From NCBI GenBank assembly GCA_910578075.1, contig CAJTPK010000021.1, forward strand, positions 1-64,000: DNA of 64,000 nt, given 5' to 3'. The notes under the pieces were generated by a model. The model was not told the DNA's origin, searched no databases, and saw nothing but the letters and a program-made list of their open reading frames with translations. The stretch comes from an uncultured Muribaculaceae bacterium. GTDB taxonomy: Bacteria; Bacteroidota; Bacteroidia; Bacteroidales; Muribaculaceae. Of this stretch, positions 43,635 to 52,321 are shown piece by piece (position 1 is the first letter of the stretch; the number at the start of each line of letters is the position of its first letter). Position numbers and translations under genes: made by a program.

Positions 43635-44966
43635 ATGTCGAAAAGAATATCCATATTGACCTTACTGTTGGCCTTCATGGCTGTTTTCCCTGTCGGTGTG
43701 TCAGCATTTGACAAGGATGATCAGCATGAAGACGAGAATCTCGATGTCAAGGAGATTATTTTCGAGCATCTCGGGGATGGATATGGCTGGGAGGTGCCGT
43801 TCGCGCATGTCTACAGGATTCCGTTGCCAGTCATCGTGAAAGCCGAAGACGGGAAATGGTTCTGCTTCTCTTCCGGCGACCTCACCGAGATTGAGGTTAC
43901 CGAAAATAAAGAGACCGGAAAGATAAAAAAGCATCTTGTTCCGGTAATGAAGACAATTGAACGTGACGGTAAGACTTACCGCTTTATGCTTACCCATGAG
44001 GGATCGCATAAGGACAAGGTGGTTGAGCTTTTCCCACTGTCGGGTGAAGAGGCTGATAAAGTGAAAGCGGAAATAGCAGCCGATGATACAAAATCAGCGG
44101 AGTATATTGTAGAAGATGGAGTATATTATCGTGAATACCGTCCTTTTGATATTTCGATAACCAAGAATGTCGCCGCTCTTTTCATTACCGTGATTCTAGT
44201 TACGGCAATTGTAATGGGTCTTGTTGGCTATTACCGTCGCAAAGGATTGCGTGCGCCCCGCAAGGGTATGGGATTCTTTGAGATGCTTGTTTCGTTTGTG
44301 TATTACGATACAATCAAAAGCACACTTGGTGAAAACACGAAGAGATTCGCTCCCTATCTTCTGACATGTTTCTTCTTCATTCTGACGATGAATCTTGTCG
44401 GTCTGATAGTCATTTTCCCCGGAGGTGCAAACCTTACGGGTAATATCGCTGTCACACTTGTATTGGCGTTAATGACATTCATCGTTACCAACGTCTTTGG
44501 AACGAAACATTACTGGAAAGAGATCTTCTGGCCAGATGTTCCTTTATTCCTGAAATTCCCGCTGCCCATCATGCAGGTGATCGAGGTTTTCGGAATTTTC
44601 ACAAAGCCGGCAGCTCTCTGTGTGCGTCTCTTCGCGAACATGATGGGTGGTCACATCATTGTGATAACTCTGACACTCCTGATATTTATCTTTGCTGCGT
44701 TCGGTTCGGCTGTAGCCGGTGGAGCCACGGTAATATCAGTTCTGTTCTCGATTTTCATGTTACTTCTTGATGTACTTGTAAGTTTCATTCAGGCATATGT
44801 GTTCACATTGCTTTCTGCACTTTTCATTTCAATGGCGGTAATCAAGGAACATGAGCATGCCGAAAAGAAGGATGAAACTTATCCTGAGCTTGAACGCAGA
44901 GACCGTCAGGAGATAGCGGAAGAGAAAACCGCACTTGAGAGATTGGCAAAAGAGACCGATGCCTGA
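43635..44966 (+). CDS. atpB: Fo ATP synthase subunit a with periplasmic N-terminal domain
   Basis: The proton-channel subunit (443 residues from ATG 43635; ATG 43605, overlapping atpC by 13 bp, would add ten residues). A signal-like first segment ends at 'VSAFDKDD' and is followed by about 150 hydrophilic residues, then the canonical membrane part with 'TKPAALCVRLFANMMGGHI', where the conserved Arg of the half-channel lies, and 'FIQAYVFTLLSALFISMA'. E. coli subunit a has about 271 residues and no such N-terminal domain. No atpI-like gene lies between atpC and atpB. Confidence 0.93.
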   Translation: MSKRISILTLLLAFMAVFPVGVSAFDKDDQHEDENLDVKEIIFEHLGDGYGWEVPFAHVYRIPLPVIVKAEDGKWFCFSSGDLTEIEVTENKETGKIKKHLVPVMKTIERDGKTYRFMLTHEGSHKDKVVELFPLSGEEADKVKAEIAADDTKSAEYIVEDGVYYREYRPFDISITKNVAALFITVILVTAIVMGLVGYYRRKGLRAPRKGMGFFEMLVSFVYYDTIKSTLGENTKRFAPYLLTCFFFILTMNLVGLIVIFPGGANLTGNIAVTLVLALMTFIVTNVFGTKHYWKEIFWPDVPLFLKFPLPIMQVIEVFGIFTKPAALCVRLFANMMGGHIIVITLTLLIFIFAAFGSAVAGGATVISVLFSIFMLLLDVLVSFIQAYVFTLLSALFISMAVIKEHEHAEKKDETYPELERRDRQEIAEEKTALERLAKETDA

Positions 44967-45033
44967 TCAAGGTATTCGGTAAGAAACAAATAGAAAATAA
45001 AATTTATCAAATAACAATTAAAAAATCTGAATT

Positions 45034-45288
45034 ATGTTATCAACGATTTTAGCAGAACTTTCCCTGCAGCCTATCGCAGGACTCGGAGCAGCTCTTGGAG
45101 CAGCATTGGCAGCAATCGGCGCCGGTATCGGCATCGGTAAGATCGGTTCATCCGCAATGGAGGCAATCGCCCGTCAGCCCGAAGCAGCAGGTGATATCCG
45201 AAGCAATATGATTGTGATCGCAGCCCTTATCGAGGGTGTGGCGCTTTTTGCCGTGATCGTATCAGCTTTGGCATTGTTCATCAAATAA
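45034..45288 (+). CDS. atpE: Fo ATP synthase subunit c
   Basis: A two-helix c-ring protein of 84 residues. The polar loop 'ARQPEA' is at 46-51 and the ion-carrying Glu67 is in 'ALIEGVALF'. The Na+-binding pattern of Ilyobacter/Propionigenium (Gln in helix 1, Glu-Ser-Thr in helix 2) is not kept: the helix-1 position is hydrophobic and Glu67 is followed by Gly-Val. Proton coupling is therefore more likely. Confidence 0.95.
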   Translation: MLSTILAELSLQPIAGLGAALGAALAAIGAGIGIGKIGSSAMEAIARQPEAAGDIRSNMIVIAALIEGVALFAVIVSALALFIK

Positions 45289-45298
45289 ATAGGCACTA

Positions 45299-45793
45299 AT
45301 GGAATTATTCACGCCCGATTTTGGCTTGGTATTCTGGATGTTCGTAGCGTTCATCCTGCTTTTCCTTGTGTTGGCAAAATGGGGATGGCCTGTGATCATC
45401 AAGATGATGGATTCCAGGGCTTCTACCATCGACCAGGGCGTGGAAGACGCCAAGCAAGCCAAAGAGCAGCTCGACAATGCCCGTGAAGAGGCGAAGAAAT
45501 ATGTTGTAGAGGCTCAGGCACGCCAGGCTGAGATGTTGCGCGATGCTGCCCGCATGAAGACAGAGATCATCGAGCAGGCCAAGAATGAGGCTGCCGAGGC
45601 TGCCCGTAAGGAAATGGAAGCCGCTAAGGCTGCTATCGAGCAGGCGCGCAAAGAAGCCGAGCTGCAATTTAGAAATGAAGTTGGCAAATTCTCAATCGAC
45701 ATCGCTGAGAAGATGGTTAGAAACCAGATGAAGAGCGATAGTGCGCAGAAGGAGCTTGTTGACAAATTATTGGACGAAATAGAGAAAAACTGA
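45299..45793 (+). CDS. atpF: Fo ATP synthase subunit b
   Basis: The peripheral stalk subunit (164 residues). One N-terminal transmembrane helix (about residues 8-28, 'GLVFWMFVAFILLFLVLAKW') is followed by a long Ala/Glu/Lys-rich coiled coil that reaches the delta subunit. It lies 10 bp after atpE and 6 bp before atpH. Confidence 0.95.
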   Translation: MELFTPDFGLVFWMFVAFILLFLVLAKWGWPVIIKMMDSRASTIDQGVEDAKQAKEQLDNAREEAKKYVVEAQARQAEMLRDAARMKTEIIEQAKNEAAEAARKEMEAAKAAIEQARKEAELQFRNEVGKFSIDIAEKMVRNQMKSDSAQKELVDKLLDEIEKN

Positions 45794-45799
45794 AAGTAG

Positions 45800-46345
45800 A
45801 TGGTTTCCGGACTGATACCCCACCGCTATGCCAAGGCATTGTATAAATACGCTTTGGAAAGCAACACCGCCGGTGATGTTTATGATGAGATGAAGCGTGT
45901 AGTGGAATCTTTTCAGAAAAACGCCGATCTGGCAAAAGTTTTGTCGAATCCTTATGTGGATGCAGCTGACAAAGAAAAAGTGCTTCTGGCTGCGGCAGGC
46001 GAGAAGCCCGGAGACGATTACAGAAGGTTTGTCAAGCTCATCCTCGATCATAAAAGAGAGGAATTCGCCTACCTGATGGCGCTTGCCTACCGCGATATCT
46101 ATCGCAAGGAGAATAATATCTCGCAGGTAAAGATCACCACTGCCGCCGTATTGCCGGAGGCGGAGATGAAAAAGCTGCGCGCGGTAGTGGAGAATGCATT
46201 CAAGAATACCAAGTTTGAATATACATCTGCCGTGGATCCCGAGTTAATCGGAGGATTCATCATCGATGTCGATTCAACGAGGATGGATGCGTCCCTAAGC
46301 GGTGAACTTGCACAATTACGTCAAAATCTCTTAAGAAGCAATTAA
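45800..46345 (+). CDS. atpH: F1 ATP synthase subunit delta
   Basis: Connects the peripheral stalk to the top of F1. 181 residues, 'PHRYAKALYKYALE' at the N-terminus and 'DPELIGGFIIDVDSTRMDASLSGELAQLRQNL' at the C-terminus are both characteristic. Spacing to atpA is 4 bp. Confidence 0.94.
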   Translation: MVSGLIPHRYAKALYKYALESNTAGDVYDEMKRVVESFQKNADLAKVLSNPYVDAADKEKVLLAAAGEKPGDDYRRFVKLILDHKREEFAYLMALAYRDIYRKENNISQVKITTAAVLPEAEMKKLRAVVENAFKNTKFEYTSAVDPELIGGFIIDVDSTRMDASLSGELAQLRQNLLRSN

Positions 46346-46349
46346 AAAG

Positions 46350-47933
46350 ATGCTCAATCCCAGCGAAATATCAGATGTTTTAAAACAAGAGCTCGAAAAT
46401 ATCAATTCGAAGGTCAAATTTGAAGAGGTAGGCACAGTGCTCAGCGTCGGTGACGGTGTTGCGCATGTCTACGGACTCGAGAATGTGAGAAGTAATGAGC
46501 TCGTGGAGTTCGAGAATGGAGCAAAGGGTGTTGCCCTCAACCTTGAGGAAAGCAACGTCGGTGTGGTCCTTCTCGACAAAGTGAATTCAATAACCGAGAA
46601 CATGTCTGTAAGGCGCACGGGTGAGATTGCGTCCATTCAGGTTGGTGAGGGCCTTCTCGGTCGAGTGATTAACATGCTCGGCGAGCCTATCGATGGCAAA
46701 GGACCCATCGAGGGCAAGCTTATCCCACTGCCTCTTGAGCGCAAGGCTCCGGGAGTAATTTTCCGTCAGCCGGTTGTGCAGCCTCTCCAGACAGGTATCA
46801 AGGCTGTTGACTCGATGATTCCAATCGGTCGCGGTCAGCGTGAGCTCATTATCGGTGACCGTCAGGTCGGTAAGACAGCGATTGCCATCGACACGATTAT
46901 TAACCAGAAAGAGAACTACGAGGCAGGAAAACCTGTGTTCTGTATTTATGTCGCAATCGGTCAGAAGGCTTCGACTGTGGCGTCAATTGTAAACACCTTG
47001 ACCAAGTATGGTGCTATGCCTTATACTGTGGTTGTTGCTGCCAATGCTTCTGACTCTGCTTCGATGCGCTATTACGCACCGTTCGCAGGAGTTGCAATCG
47101 GTGAGTATTTCCGTGACTCAGGGCGAGATGCACTTATCGTATATGATGATTTGTCAAAGCAGGCTGTTGCATATCGCGAGATCTCATTGATTCTGAAGCG
47201 CCCTTCAGGACGTGAGGCTTATCCCGGTGATATCTTCTATCTACATTCACGTCTTCTCGAACGCGCCGCTAAGATCATCGGTGACCAGAAAGTTGTGGAA
47301 AATATGAATGACCTCCCCGAGGTGATGAAACCTATTGTAAAGGGTGGCGGATCATTGACAGCTCTTCCTATCATTGAGACTCAGGCAGGAGACGTTTCGG
47401 CTTATATCCCGACCAATGTGATTTCAATTACAGACGGACAGATCTTCCTCGAGACAGCACTCTTCAACCAGGGTATTCGTCCGGCAATCAACGTTGGTAT
47501 ATCAGTATCTCGTGTGGGTGGTAACGCTCAAGTAAAGGCTATGAAGAAAGTAGCCGGTACGCTTAAGATTGCCCAGGCACAGTATCGCGAGCTTGAATCA
47601 TTCACCAAATTCGGTGGTGATGTGGATCCTGTGACAGCAAAGGTAATCGATACTGGTAGAAAGAATCAGCAGTTGCTCATACAGCCACAGTATCATCCCT
47701 GGCCGGTGGAAAATGAGATCGCTGTTATTTTCTGTGGTGTAAATGGATTGCTTGAGAATGTGCCCATCGAGAAAGTCAAGGAGTTTGAGCAGCAGTTTAT
47801 CCAGATGCTTCAGATGAAGTATCAGAAAGAGGTTCTGGATGAGCTCCACGTAGGAAAGCTTACCGATGACATCGCAGGCAAATTGACCGAATGTGCCAAG
47901 GAAGTTGCTGATTCACTCAGTGCTTTGAAATAA
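46350..47933 (+). CDS. atpA: F1 ATP synthase subunit alpha
   Basis: The non-catalytic nucleotide-binding subunit of F1, 527 residues. 'GDRQVGKT' (169-176) is the Walker A motif, and 'ALIVYDDLSKQAVAYRE' and 'YPGDIFYLHSRLLERAAK' are alpha-specific blocks. The usual full length is kept. It pairs with AtpD from the same block. Confidence 0.97.
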   Translation: MLNPSEISDVLKQELENINSKVKFEEVGTVLSVGDGVAHVYGLENVRSNELVEFENGAKGVALNLEESNVGVVLLDKVNSITENMSVRRTGEIASIQVGEGLLGRVINMLGEPIDGKGPIEGKLIPLPLERKAPGVIFRQPVVQPLQTGIKAVDSMIPIGRGQRELIIGDRQVGKTAIAIDTIINQKENYEAGKPVFCIYVAIGQKASTVASIVNTLTKYGAMPYTVVVAANASDSASMRYYAPFAGVAIGEYFRDSGRDALIVYDDLSKQAVAYREISLILKRPSGREAYPGDIFYLHSRLLERAAKIIGDQKVVENMNDLPEVMKPIVKGGGSLTALPIIETQAGDVSAYIPTNVISITDGQIFLETALFNQGIRPAINVGISVSRVGGNAQVKAMKKVAGTLKIAQAQYRELESFTKFGGDVDPVTAKVIDTGRKNQQLLIQPQYHPWPVENEIAVIFCGVNGLLENVPIEKVKEFEQQFIQMLQMKYQKEVLDELHVGKLTDDIAGKLTECAKEVADSLSALK

Positions 47934-47950
47934 ATTAAAACTGACCAAGC

Positions 47951-48838
47951 ATGGCAACGCTAAAAGAATTAAAAATACGCATCGGGTCAGTAGCTTCAAG
48001 TGAGAAAATCACGGGAGCCATGAAGATGATATCATCTGCGAAGGTGCATAAGGAGGAGCAGAGTCTGCGACGCCTTAAGCCTTTCAAGGATCAGATAAAG
48101 TCGATCATGGGTCATATTCTTTCAACGGGAGAGAATTTCAATTCTCCGTTGATAGAGACACGAGAAGTTAAAAGAGCCGGAATCGTGGTCTACGGATCTG
48201 ATGACGGATTGTGCGGTGCTTACAATATCAATATCTTCAAGGGTCTTCTAATCGAAATCGACAGGCTCAAACGTCAATATGGCCGAGAGCTGTATGTTGA
48301 GATCTATCCTGTAGGAAAGAAGATGACCAAAGCTGTCCGTCACCTTGCAAGTGATCTTCTTGAGGTCAAGGCTGTTGATGGCGTGGACTCGAAAATGAAG
48401 GGTGAAGTAGTGACTTCGTTTACCAAATCGCTGCGCGACTCATTCCTCAATAATGATCTTGATATTGTTGAAACTCTTTTCATGAGTTTTAAGTCGATGA
48501 GTCGTCAGACCCTTACAGTTGAGCAGCTTTTCCCTGTTACTGAAAAGATGCTGACAGCTGATTCAGACAATGCCGAAGACAATCAGCTCTATCTATTCGA
48601 GCCTGATGCCAACAGTATATTCAACGAAGTGTTGCCGATGTTTGTCATGTCGACTATGCAGGAAATCACAGTGCAGAACCGCGCCTCCGAGCAGGCTGCG
48701 CGTGTGATGGCGATGCAGAGTGCAAACGACAACGCAAAAAAATTGTTTGACGAGCTACAGCTTGAATACAACAAGCTTCGTCAGCAAAGTATCACAACTG
48801 AGCTCCTTGACATTCTTGGAGGTCAGGTTGAAAGATAA
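47951..48838 (+). CDS. atpG: F1 ATP synthase subunit gamma
   Basis: The central rotor shaft, 295 residues. The terminal coiled-coil helices 'KITGAMKMISSAKVHK' and 'NRASEQAARVMAMQSANDNAKKL' and the block 'GSDDGLCGAYNINI' are standard. It is the last atp gene; nuoI starts 54 bp later with no terminator or promoter between. Confidence 0.96.
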   Translation: MATLKELKIRIGSVASSEKITGAMKMISSAKVHKEEQSLRRLKPFKDQIKSIMGHILSTGENFNSPLIETREVKRAGIVVYGSDDGLCGAYNINIFKGLLIEIDRLKRQYGRELYVEIYPVGKKMTKAVRHLASDLLEVKAVDGVDSKMKGEVVTSFTKSLRDSFLNNDLDIVETLFMSFKSMSRQTLTVEQLFPVTEKMLTADSDNAEDNQLYLFEPDANSIFNEVLPMFVMSTMQEITVQNRASEQAARVMAMQSANDNAKKLFDELQLEYNKLRQQSITTELLDILGGQVER

Positions 48839-48892
48839 CCGATTCAGAAAAGATATTTATTTAATCTCATAAAGAACCAACCTAAAAGCTAC

Positions 48893-49426
48893 ATGGGCAG
48901 TATTAAAGAATATTTCACGTCAGTGGGGCAGGGGGTAAAGAGTCTGCTTGTGGGAATGGGAGTCACAGGAAAGGAATTTGTGACACCAAAAATCACAGAG
49001 CAGTATCCGGAGAACCGGAACACTTTGCAGATTGCCGACCGTTTCCGCGCGGAGCTTACCTTGAAATATGATGCCGAGGGGCGTCACCGTTGTATAGCGT
49101 GCGGAATATGCCAGATGAATTGTCCCAACGGCACGATACATCTGACCACAAAGATGGTGGATCTTCCCGATGGCAAGAAGAAACGTAAACTTGACAAATA
49201 CATGTATGACCTTGGCAGTTGCACATTCTGCATGCTTTGTGTCACCACATGTCCTCAGGATGCACTTGAGTTCTCCAACGATTTTGAGCAGGCCGTTTTC
49301 ACACGTGATGCTCTGATCAAGCAGCTGAATTATCGTCCGGAGGTTGCAGATCCAGTGCCGGCACCAAAGCCTGTTGCTCCGGCAGCAGCTGAGGCTCCGA
49401 AGGCTTCTCCTTCTGAAAGCAAATAA
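48893..49426 (+). CDS. nuoI: NADH-quinone oxidoreductase subunit I
   Basis: A peripheral-arm ferredoxin-like subunit (177 residues) with two [4Fe-4S] motifs, 'CIACGICQMNCP' near residue 64 and 'CTFCMLCVTTCP' near 108, giving clusters N6a and N6b. The C-terminus is an Ala/Pro-rich tail ('PVPAPKPVAPAAAEAPKA'). In a complex without NuoEFG this subunit is the likely entry point for electrons. It resumes the nuo gene order after the atp block. Confidence 0.95.
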   Translation: MGSIKEYFTSVGQGVKSLLVGMGVTGKEFVTPKITEQYPENRNTLQIADRFRAELTLKYDAEGRHRCIACGICQMNCPNGTIHLTTKMVDLPDGKKKRKLDKYMYDLGSCTFCMLCVTTCPQDALEFSNDFEQAVFTRDALIKQLNYRPEVADPVPAPKPVAPAAAEAPKASPSESK

Positions 49427-49471
49427 TTAAGTTTACGATCAAGACATTAGAATAACAAATTTTCATAATAA

Positions 49472-49999
49472 ATGGATTCAGTAGCAAATATAATTTTGTA
49501 TTTCGTGGTGGCCATTTCCGTAACAGTGTTCTCGGTGATGGCAGTCACGTCGCGCAGAATACTCCGGGCTGCCACCTATCTGCTGTTCGTATTGATCAGC
49601 ACGTCGGTGATCTATTTTCAGCTTGGCTACCAGTTCCTGGGAGCCGTGCAGATAGCCGTTTATGCGGGAGGTATCATGGTGCTGTTTGTGTTTGCGATTC
49701 TTTTGACACGCAAGCCCGGTGACATGGCTGCTCCGCTGGAGTCACACCGCCGCGCTCTCGGAATAACAATTTCCGCAGCCGGATGTGTGCTTCTGCTGCT
49801 TGCTCTCTTCTATATGCCTCTGCTTCATGGAGCCTCATTGATTGAGGCTATCAACGCAGGAAACCAGATTACGATGCACGATATCGGCCGAGCATTCACC
49901 GGATCGGATCGTTTCCAATATCTGCTTCCATTTGAGGCTGTCAGTGTTTTATTGCTCGCATGTATAATCGGCGGCGTAGTTGTTGCCCGTAAAAGATAA
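49472..49999 (+). CDS. nuoJ: NADH-quinone oxidoreductase subunit J
   Basis: A membrane subunit with about five helices (175 residues). 'QLGYQFLGAVQIAVYAGGIMVLFVFAILL' is the conserved third-helix region with the pi-bulge glycine tract. It is 6 bp from nuoK. Confidence 0.94.
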   Translation: MDSVANIILYFVVAISVTVFSVMAVTSRRILRAATYLLFVLISTSVIYFQLGYQFLGAVQIAVYAGGIMVLFVFAILLTRKPGDMAAPLESHRRALGITISAAGCVLLLLALFYMPLLHGASLIEAINAGNQITMHDIGRAFTGSDRFQYLLPFEAVSVLLLACIIGGVVVARKR

Positions 50000-50005
50000 G
50001 CAGAT

Positions 50006-50317
50006 ATGGATTTAAGCATGTTATGGTATCTTGTTCCGAGCGTAATTATGTTTGTCGCCGGAGTTTACGGGTTCATCACCCGCAAAAATATGATCGCGCT
50101 GCTGATTTCATTGGAGCTGATGCTCAATTCGGCTGATTTGAATTTTGTGGTTTTCAACCGCTATCTTTTCCCCGGATCTATGGAAGGAATGGTTTTCACG
50201 CTCTTCGCAATAGCAATCGCAGCAGCAGAGACAGCCATCGCCATAGCGATCATAGTGAATATCTACAGAGCCGTGGGTAACACGGATATCAACAGTGTCA
50301 AAAAAATGAAATTCTAA
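50006..50317 (+). CDS. nuoK: NADH-quinone oxidoreductase subunit K
   Basis: A three-helix antiporter-related subunit (103 residues, MrpC-like). The conserved membrane Glu residues lie in 'LISLELMLNSADLNFV' and 'AIAAAETAIAIAI'. It sits between nuoJ and nuoL with gaps of 6 and 3 bp, suggesting coupled translation. Confidence 0.95.
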   Translation: MDLSMLWYLVPSVIMFVAGVYGFITRKNMIALLISLELMLNSADLNFVVFNRYLFPGSMEGMVFTLFAIAIAAAETAIAIAIIVNIYRAVGNTDINSVKKMKF

Positions 50318-50320
50318 GAT

Positions 50321-52285
50321 ATGGACATTACACTTCCAATTCTGATTCTGGCTCTGCCGTTCACGATGTTCCTTATCTTGGGAATCGGCGGTGTCAAGAT
50401 GACGCGCAAGCTTGCCGGAGTATTGGGCATTTGCGCAAACGGCGCTTTGCTGGCCATAGCTTATACTGTGGCGTTCACTTATTTCTTCAGTGGAAACCCT
50501 GATTTCATTGTTGACGGCATCCGTCAGCAGGTTGAAATATTTGATGTGACATGGCTTGCGTTTACCGAGCGTATGGTCGTAAACATCGGTTTCCTTCTTG
50601 ATCCTATCAGCGCGATGATGCTGATTGTTATAACCACAATCTCATTCATGGTGCATCTCTACAGCTGGGGTTATATGGAGCATGAGCCCGGCTTCCAGCG
50701 TTACTACGCGTTCTTGTCGCTCTTTACATTCTCGATGCTCGGACTTGTGGTAGCCACCAACATTTTCCAGATGTATATTTTCTGGGAGCTTGTGGGTGTT
50801 TCCTCATATCTTCTCATCGGATTCTTCTATAAACTGCCCTCAGCAGTGTCTGCATCAAAGAAGGCATTCATTGTCACCCGTTTCGCTGACTTATTCATGC
50901 TTATCGGTATTCTGGTGCTTTCTTACTTCGTATCTCAGACTCCCGCAGATGGTCCGCTTTCCGGAGCTTCGGCATTCAACTTCCTCATGTTGAACTCTCA
51001 GCCCACTAATGTTTTGGCATCCACACTGGGATCTACATTCCTTGGAGCTTCAGTTCTCACATGGGCGATGATTCTCATATTCGTCGGAGGTATGGGTAAG
51101 TCAGCAATGATGCCTCTCCATATCTGGCTTCCCGATGCGATGGAAGGCCCGACTCCTGTGTCAGCACTTATCCATGCGGCAACCATGGTTGTTGCCGGTG
51201 TATATCTTGTGGCACGCTTCTTCCCCTTGTATCTGATTGTTCCCGACTCGTTGACATTTATCACTGTAGTTGGTGCGATCACAGCGTTCTATGCTGCTGT
51301 CGTTGCATGTTGTCAGATTGATATCAAGAGAATCCTCGCATTCTCCACAATCTCGCAGATTGCGTTTATGATGGTTTCTCTTGGTGTAGCGCGTCCCGAG
51401 CTTCATGACGGTCTCGGATATATGGCCTCCATGTTCCATCTCTTCACTCACGCTATGTTCAAAGCGCTCCTCTTCCTCGGAGCCGGTGCGCTTATCCATG
51501 CTGTTCACTCTAATAACTACACTGAGATGGGCGGTATGCGCAAATATATGCCCATCACGCATTGGACATTCCTCATCGGCTGCCTTGCTATTGCAGGTAT
51601 CTTCCCATTGTCAGGATTCTGGTCGAAAGACGAAATGCTTTCTGCTATGTATTCCAACAATTGGATCTGGGGTGCATGGATGACAATGGTAGCAGGTCTT
51701 ACGGCATTCTATATGTTCAGAATGTATTTCCGTGTTTTCTGGTGGGAGGAGAACCCCCACTATAAGGAGCACCGTCCGCACGACGCTCCATGGCAGATGT
51801 CGTTACCTTTGATATTCCTTGCCATTGTCAGTGTTTTCGCAGGCTTCATTCCTTTCGGGGAGTATGTGACATGGAATCGTGAGCCCTATCATATCCATAT
51901 CGATATGCAAATCGCCGTAACGAGTGTGGTGGTGGCAATAATCGCTATCGCGTTCGCCGGATGGTTGTATATGAAGAAGAATGAAAAACCTGCCCGTATG
52001 AAAGCGGCTCTGCCCGGTCTCTGGAAGGCTGCAAACCGCCGCTTCTATTGGGATGAGATGTATATGTTCGTTACCCATAAGATCATCTTCAACGGCATCT
52101 GTCGTGGCATCGCATGGTTTGACCGTCATATCATCGACGGCACAATGGATGCTCTGGCATCGATGACGCAATTCTTCTCATTGAAGATAAAGGGTATGCA
52201 GAACGGCAGCATCCAGACATACGTCATATGGTACTTCTTCGGAGCGCTTCTGCTCGCTGCGATCACCTGGATTTGTTTACTCTAA
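50321..52285 (+). CDS. nuoL: NADH-quinone oxidoreductase subunit L
   Basis: The distal proton-pumping subunit, related to Mrp antiporters, 654 residues. 'FWELVGVSSYLLIGFFY' carries the key Glu, 'GKSAMMPLHIWLPDAMEGPTPVSALIHAATMV' the key Lys and helix-7 break, and a long C-terminal amphipathic helix region ends the protein. Gene order L-M-N follows. Confidence 0.96.
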   Translation: MDITLPILILALPFTMFLILGIGGVKMTRKLAGVLGICANGALLAIAYTVAFTYFFSGNPDFIVDGIRQQVEIFDVTWLAFTERMVVNIGFLLDPISAMMLIVITTISFMVHLYSWGYMEHEPGFQRYYAFLSLFTFSMLGLVVATNIFQMYIFWELVGVSSYLLIGFFYKLPSAVSASKKAFIVTRFADLFMLIGILVLSYFVSQTPADGPLSGASAFNFLMLNSQPTNVLASTLGSTFLGASVLTWAMILIFVGGMGKSAMMPLHIWLPDAMEGPTPVSALIHAATMVVAGVYLVARFFPLYLIVPDSLTFITVVGAITAFYAAVVACCQIDIKRILAFSTISQIAFMMVSLGVARPELHDGLGYMASMFHLFTHAMFKALLFLGAGALIHAVHSNNYTEMGGMRKYMPITHWTFLIGCLAIAGIFPLSGFWSKDEMLSAMYSNNWIWGAWMTMVAGLTAFYMFRMYFRVFWWEENPHYKEHRPHDAPWQMSLPLIFLAIVSVFAGFIPFGEYVTWNREPYHIHIDMQIAVTSVVVAIIAIAFAGWLYMKKNEKPARMKAALPGLWKAANRRFYWDEMYMFVTHKIIFNGICRGIAWFDRHIIDGTMDALASMTQFFSLKIKGMQNGSIQTYVIWYFFGALLLAAITWICLL

Positions 52286-52321
52286 TTAACTTCATATCGC
52301 ATTGCAAATATTTATTGAATC

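Noticed and set aside
45034..45288. Na+-dependent ATP synthase
   Set aside because: The c subunit lacks the helix-1 Gln and the Ser/Thr after the carboxylate that define the Na+ site.
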